From an uncultured Gammaproteobacteria bacterium (GTDB taxonomy: Bacteria > Pseudomonadota > Gammaproteobacteria > UBA9214): 7,180 bases of DNA. Location of the stretch: NCBI GenBank assembly GCA_905480305.1, contig CAJQPV010000103.1:1-7180 (forward strand), given 5' to 3'. How positions within the stretch are numbered: the first letter of the stretch is position 1; each line of letters begins with the position of its first letter. The notes below the pieces were generated by a model, which worked only from the letters and a program-made list of their open reading frames with translations, was not told the DNA's origin and searched no databases. Below, in pieces: positions 5,977 through 7,180 of this stretch. A program made the translations under genes and the position numbers.

Positions 5977-6786
5977 ATGTCATTCAGGATAATTGTGTTT
6001 GCAGTTGCATCTTCCATGCTGATGTTGTCACCGGTCCAGGGCGAAGAGGGCCAGACCGGGAGCGCTTCGACCGGGGCGTCAGCACCGAGTATTATGGAAG
6101 AACGTATCCGGGCCTATCGAGAGTCGTTTGACCGGAAACGTGCGCAGGCAGAAGAGCGTCACGAAGAAGCTGAGGAACGTCACGAAGAGGCGGTGGCACG
6201 CCACGAATCAATGCGGCCGGCACCACCACCGCAGGTTGCGGCACAGGAGAAACAGCTGTCTGCGCGTCAGCAAGCCATGAAGAAATTTCGTGAAGAACAG
6301 CAGGCTTATTTCAAAAAGCAGCAGCAGGAACGTGAGGCGCTGGCGACGAAATGGCGTGAGGCCCGGCAGAAGTACCAGGAAGTGCGTATGGAAACCTACC
6401 TGAGAGAACGGGAGAAGAGACTGGCAAATTTTGAGGAGCAGCAGGAACAGATGCGTAACAAGGCAGAAGACCAGCATAATTACCTGGTCGAGAACCAGGA
6501 TGAGATTATGCAGCGCATGCTGGAGCAGAAAGTTGAGATTGCAAACCGGCATGAAGAACTGCGCAAGCAGGCCGACGAGCGACGCAAGAAAATGGTTGCA
6601 GCGCGTGCGGCGATGGCGGATATGACACCGCAGGAGAAAATGGCGTATATGCAGGCACACCAGCAAGAGCTGGTTGCTGTGCCGGAGGGGATGCCGGCTC
6701 GTATGCCGCGAGGCGAAGCCCGGCGACCAATGCCGCCATGGGCGCGACAGGCACCGCCGGTTATGCCGCGAGCTCCCCGGCCCTGA
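5977..6786 (+). CDS. Secreted, charged coiled-coil protein of unknown function
   Basis: I do not recognise this 269-residue protein. Residues 1-22 are a clear signal peptide (FRIIVFAVASSMLMLSPVQG, probable cut before Glu23) without a lipobox cysteine, so a soluble periplasmic or secreted product is expected. Residues 40-78 and about 88-215 are rich in Glu, Gln, Arg and Lys and look like long helical coiled coil. Residues 58-78 contain a 7-residue repeat (AEERHEE, AEERHEE, AVARHES), and RHEE returns at 191-194. The last 35 residues are Pro, Met and Arg rich (GMPARMPRG, RPMPPW, PPVMPRAPRP) and probably disordered. There is no cysteine at all. It follows nirN by 104 bases with its own strong SD, so it may be a separate unit or the operon tail. 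A function in denitrification cannot be read from the sequence. Confidence 0.85.
   Translation: MSFRIIVFAVASSMLMLSPVQGEEGQTGSASTGASAPSIMEERIRAYRESFDRKRAQAEERHEEAEERHEEAVARHESMRPAPPPQVAAQEKQLSARQQAMKKFREEQQAYFKKQQQEREALATKWREARQKYQEVRMETYLREREKRLANFEEQQEQMRNKAEDQHNYLVENQDEIMQRMLEQKVEIANRHEELRKQADERRKKMVAARAAMADMTPQEKMAYMQAHQQELVAVPEGMPARMPRGEARRPMPPWARQAPPVMPRAPRP
6148..6210 (+). repeat. Three 21-base in-frame tandem repeats
   Basis: Units 6148-6168, 6169-6189 and 6190-6210 each encode one heptad (AEERHEE, AEERHEE, AVARHES). Units 1 and 2 encode identical peptides but differ at several third positions, and unit 3 is more diverged. This suggests an old duplication held by protein-level selection. 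Confidence 0.8.
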
Positions 6787-6801
6787 TTGCCGCTTCTTGT
6801 T

Positions 6802-7180
6802 TCAGGCTGACGGGGCGACGTCTGCCAGTCTGACTGGCAGACGTCGAGCTCCCCAGTTGCCCGGGTTACTGTCGAACACGCCGCTGCAACGGCTGCCGCA
6901 GTGCTGACAGCAGCCGTTGCTGTCCAGGTTCCATTCTGACAGCGTGTATTGCTGACGCCCGATCAGCAGACCACCACAGCTGTGACACCAGGTGCTGCTG
7001 CCCGTCTTGTCGATGACATTGCCGGTGTAGGCGTAATGCACGCCGTTTTTCAATGCGATGCTGCGTGCCAGTGTCAGTGTCTCCGCTGGTGTAGCCGGCG
7101 TGTCCCGCATCTTCCAGTCCGGGTGAAATGCAGTAAAGTGCATGGGGACATCCGCTCCAAGGTTTTCCACTACCCATTGC
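6802..7180 (-). CDS. AmmeMemoRadiSam-type radical SAM enzyme (C-terminal part, 5' end outside window)
   Basis: The minus-strand frame enters from beyond position 7180 and stops at TGA 6804-6802; about 125 C-terminal residues are visible. The phrases VPMHFTAFHPDWKM, TPAETLTLAR, YAYTGNV, a paired CxxCG (CHSCGG, then CQHCGS, spanning 6987-6898) and the ending WGARRLPVRL match, as I recall the family, the radical SAM member of the AmmeMemoRadiSam system, related to pyruvate formate-lyase activating enzymes. It usually occurs with AMMECR1 and Memo homologues, and I know of no settled function. The radical SAM CxxxCxxC motif would be upstream, outside the window. The two CxxC pairs could form a zinc-ribbon-like or metal site. 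The gene converges with the coiled-coil gene and is probably unrelated to heme d1 synthesis. GTG 7170 is not taken as the start, because the family is much longer. Confidence 0.85.
   Translation of the reverse strand, partial: QWVVENLGADVPMHFTAFHPDWKMRDTPATPAETLTLARSIALKNGVHYAYTGNVIDKTGSSTWCHSCGGLLIGRQQYTLSEWNLDSNGCCQHCGSRCSGVFDSNPGNWGARRLPVRLADVAPSA
6816..6846. repeat. Perfect 14-bp inverted repeat, possible bidirectional transcription stop
   Basis: CGACGTCTGCCAGT (6816-6829) and ACTGGCAGACGTCG (6833-6846) are perfect complements around the loop CTG. The hairpin starts 30 bases after the plus-strand stop at 6786 and lies within the last codons of the minus-strand gene, between convergent genes. 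GGGG (6812-6815) and CCCC (6851-6854) could add an outer stem with a 4-base bulge. No T-run follows on either strand, so it is not a classical intrinsic terminator, though position and stability fit transcript-end protection or stopping. Confidence 0.75.

Noticed and set aside
6148..6210. CRISPR-like or microsatellite repeat
   Set aside because: The units are contiguous, in frame, and vary at third codon positions; this is a protein heptad repeat.
6208..6666. Leucine-rich minus-strand frame resembling membrane helices
   Set aside because: The Leu and Phe richness is the mirror of the Glu/Gln/Lys codons of the coiled-coil gene on the plus strand.

Overview
This window carries the downstream part of a heme d1 biosynthesis cluster, the cofactor pathway of the cytochrome cd1 nitrite reductase NirS. 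The source is therefore most likely a denitrifying proteobacterium. The unfused order nirF-nirD-nirL-nirG-nirH-nirJ matches the order known from Pseudomonas. The moderate GC content and general codon use fit a gamma- or betaproteobacterium, but the genus cannot be told from the sequence. nirS, nirE and the nir regulators are not in the window.

Layout, left to right. Positions 1-348 hold the C-terminal end of nirF. Positions 351-2354 hold four small AsnC/Lrp-fold siroheme decarboxylase genes (nirD, nirL, nirG, nirH). They are packed with overlaps or gaps of a few bases and alternate between two motif types (A-B-A-B). nirJ, a radical SAM enzyme, follows at 2359-3549. Next comes an unrecognised single-pass membrane protein (3576-4130), whose periplasmic part is a coiled coil with an almost pure methionine core. 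Its stop codon overlaps the GTG start of an exported cytochrome c / d1-propeller protein (4124-5872). That protein is best called NirN, with an unusual N-terminal extension of about 85 residues. All eight genes point the same way and look like one transcription unit.

How they work together. The decarboxylases convert siroheme to 12,18-didecarboxysiroheme. NirJ removes two propionates on the way to the oxo groups of heme d1. NirF and NirN act late; NirN introduces the acrylate double bond of dihydro-heme d1 in the periplasm. The Met-zipper membrane protein sits between nirJ and nirN and is translationally coupled to nirN, so it is a candidate accessory factor for the periplasmic late steps. 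That role is inference.

After a 104-base gap with small inverted repeats and a possible -10 element, a strongly SD-led gene (5977-6786) encodes a secreted, cysteine-free, highly charged coiled-coil protein of unknown function. It converges, 15 bases apart, with the C-terminal end of a minus-strand gene (6802-7180, continuing past the window). That gene looks like the radical SAM member of the AmmeMemoRadiSam set and probably marks the end of the nir locus. A perfect 14-bp inverted repeat lies in the last codons of the minus-strand gene.

The least described parts are the Met-zipper membrane protein, the NirN N-terminal extension and the secreted coiled-coil protein.
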